From Bacteroidota bacterium (GTDB lineage: Bacteria; Bacteroidota; Bacteroidia; Bacteroidales; B18-G4): a stretch of 38,696 bases of DNA. The position numbers and the translations under genes were made by a program. The notes under the pieces were generated by a model that did not search any database, was not told the origin of the DNA, and was given only the letters and a program-made list of their open reading frames with translations. The stretch is taken from NCBI GenBank assembly GCA_013202965.1, contig JABMQZ010000246.1:1-38696 (forward strand), given 5' to 3'. Positions 37,115 to 38,696 of the stretch are shown one piece after another. Each line of letters begins with the position of its first letter. Position 1 is the stretch's first letter.

Positions 37115-37438
37115 TCTTACTAATAATTGTTGCACAGGCCTTGATGAGTAAATTAAATATAAACAAGCCTGGCCTACGCATTCATAACAGCCCGCATAAG
37201 CAATGCCGCGTGATTTTAAAAACCTTAAGCGCTCATATCCGGGATTTCCGTATCTTTAAGCCAACAAGAAACAGGATTGGCGGCAAAACTCATGCCGGCC
37301 AAACGTTGTGTGCCATGCCAAAAAAGAAATTGCAATGAATAAACATAGCAGAAAAATTGAAAGATAAAATGAAAAGCCAGCCTGAAAATAGCACATTTAG
37401 TTTTTTGCCAACACTCATGCCAACATCGAAACTGAATT

Positions 37439-38696
37439 ATGAATATTGAACAATATATTGACAATATAAATCAACGATATAAACTCGGAAATGCAACTGA
37501 GCATACTTTTCGTGGAGACTTACAACAACTGATTGAAAGTTTAGTGCCGACAATTCGGGCAACCAACGAACCGAAAAGACAATCTTGTGGTGCACCTGAC
37601 TACATCTTGACTAAAAAAGATATTCCAGTTGGATTTATTGAAGCGAAAGACATTGGAGACAAAGACCTTGAAGGAGCGAAGAAAACTGGAAATAAAGAGC
37701 AATTCGACCGATACAAAGTATCGTTGAACAATTTGATTTTTACGGATTATTTACGTTTTCACCTATACCATGACGCACAATTTATTACAAAAGTTGACAT
37801 TGGAGAAATTACTGATAAAGGCATAAAAGCATTACCAGAAAATTTTGCATCGTTTGAAAATCTAATTCAAGACTTTTGTACTCATACTGGGCAAACCATA
37901 AAAAGCCCAAAAAAATTGGCAGAAATGATGGCGGGCAAAGCCCGCCTGCTTTCTGAGATTATTGAAAAGGCGTTAACGAGCGATGAAGAAAAGCAGGAAA
38001 ACAGTACGCTGAAAGACCAAATGAATGCTTTTAAACAAATCCTAATTCATGACATTACACCAAAAGGATTTGCCGATGTGTACGCTCAAACCATTGCTTA
38101 CGGGATGTTTGCGGCTCGATTACACGATACTTCGTTAAATGATTTTAGCCGACAAGAAGCAGCCGAATTGATTCCGAAATCAAATCCATTTTTGCGTAAA
38201 CTGTTCGGTTATATTTCTGGACCCGATATTGACGACCGTATAAAATGGATAGTTGATAGTCTTGCCGATATATTTCTGGCAACCAATGTAGAAGAAATCC
38301 TGAAAAACTATGGTAAGTCAACTAAAATGGAAGACCCCATTATCCATTTTTATGAAACATTCCTGAGTGAATACGACCCAAAATTACGTAAAGCTCGTGG
38401 AGTTTGGTACACTCCGCAACCAGTTGTAAATTTTATTGTGCGTGCTGTTGATGATATTCTGAAAACTGAATTTGATTTACCACAAGGTCTTGCTGATACT
38501 TCCAAAACAAAAATATCTGTAAATACGCATACACCCGATAAACGTTCTACAACAGGTTATAAGCAAATTGAACAAGAAGTTCACAAAGTACAAATACTCG
38601 ACCCAGCCACTGGAACAGGAACTTTCCTTGCAGAAGTTGTAAAACACATTCACAAAAAATTTGCAGGACAACAAGGCATTTGGAGCAATTATGTAG
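37439..38696 (+). CDS. Restriction-modification enzyme (N-terminal PD-(D/E)xK-like nuclease plus N-6 adenine methyltransferase), truncated by the window edge
   Basis: Own translation from ATG 37439: MNIEQYIDNINQRYKLGNATEHTFRGDLQQLIESLVP...GAPDYILTKKDIPVGFIEAKDIG...RKARGVWYTPQPVVNFIVRAVDDIL...VQILDPATGTGTFLAEVVKHIHKKFAGQQGIWSNYV; no stop to the edge; absent from the supplied ORF track. Confidence 0.93.
   Translation, partial: MNIEQYIDNINQRYKLGNATEHTFRGDLQQLIESLVPTIRATNEPKRQSCGAPDYILTKKDIPVGFIEAKDIGDKDLEGAKKTGNKEQFDRYKVSLNNLIFTDYLRFHLYHDAQFITKVDIGEITDKGIKALPENFASFENLIQDFCTHTGQTIKSPKKLAEMMAGKARLLSEIIEKALTSDEEKQENSTLKDQMNAFKQILIHDITPKGFADVYAQTIAYGMFAARLHDTSLNDFSRQEAAELIPKSNPFLRKLFGYISGPDIDDRIKWIVDSLADIFLATNVEEILKNYGKSTKMEDPIIHFYETFLSEYDPKLRKARGVWYTPQPVVNFIVRAVDDILKTEFDLPQGLADTSKTKISVNTHTPDKRSTTGYKQIEQEVHKVQILDPATGTGTFLAEVVKHIHKKFAGQQGIWSNYV

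Noticed and set aside
37141-37464. ORFs 37141..37338 (+) and 37225..37464 (-)
   Set aside because: No recognisable family; Cys/Phe-rich or basic noise in the gap before the RM gene.

Overview
38.7-kb window from a Bacteroidota genome or MAG, judged from the T9SS genes, TAnnTTTG-type promoters and the gene families present. The core is housekeeping plus type IX secretion genes: OstA-like protein, flavodoxin, Hsp20, glutamine synthetase, TamA/BamA-like lipoprotein, RecD-like helicase, two tandem PorU sortases, PorV and IspF, diverging from PorP/SprF, GldJ, MurF and AnmK; then NhaD, ExbB/ExbD/TonB, FolC and ThiS/ThiF. Both edges look accessory. On the left, a 5'-truncated amidohydrolase abuts a 3' tRNA half that still carries its terminator, followed by a hipBA module. 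On the right, a nuclease-methyltransferase restriction-modification gene runs off the window and is absent from the ORF track. The most interesting unexplained signal is a family of degenerate intergenic repeats with a 7-nt period. Each array uses a different word, but nearly all fit one loose pattern (about YNRRKNN), and some carry a CTTCGC..GCTTCGG core. In two places, matched inverted arrays of this family bracket a small accessory cassette (hipBA; a four-helix-bundle/IVS-type ORF). All calls come from reading sequence and ORF translations; no searches were run.
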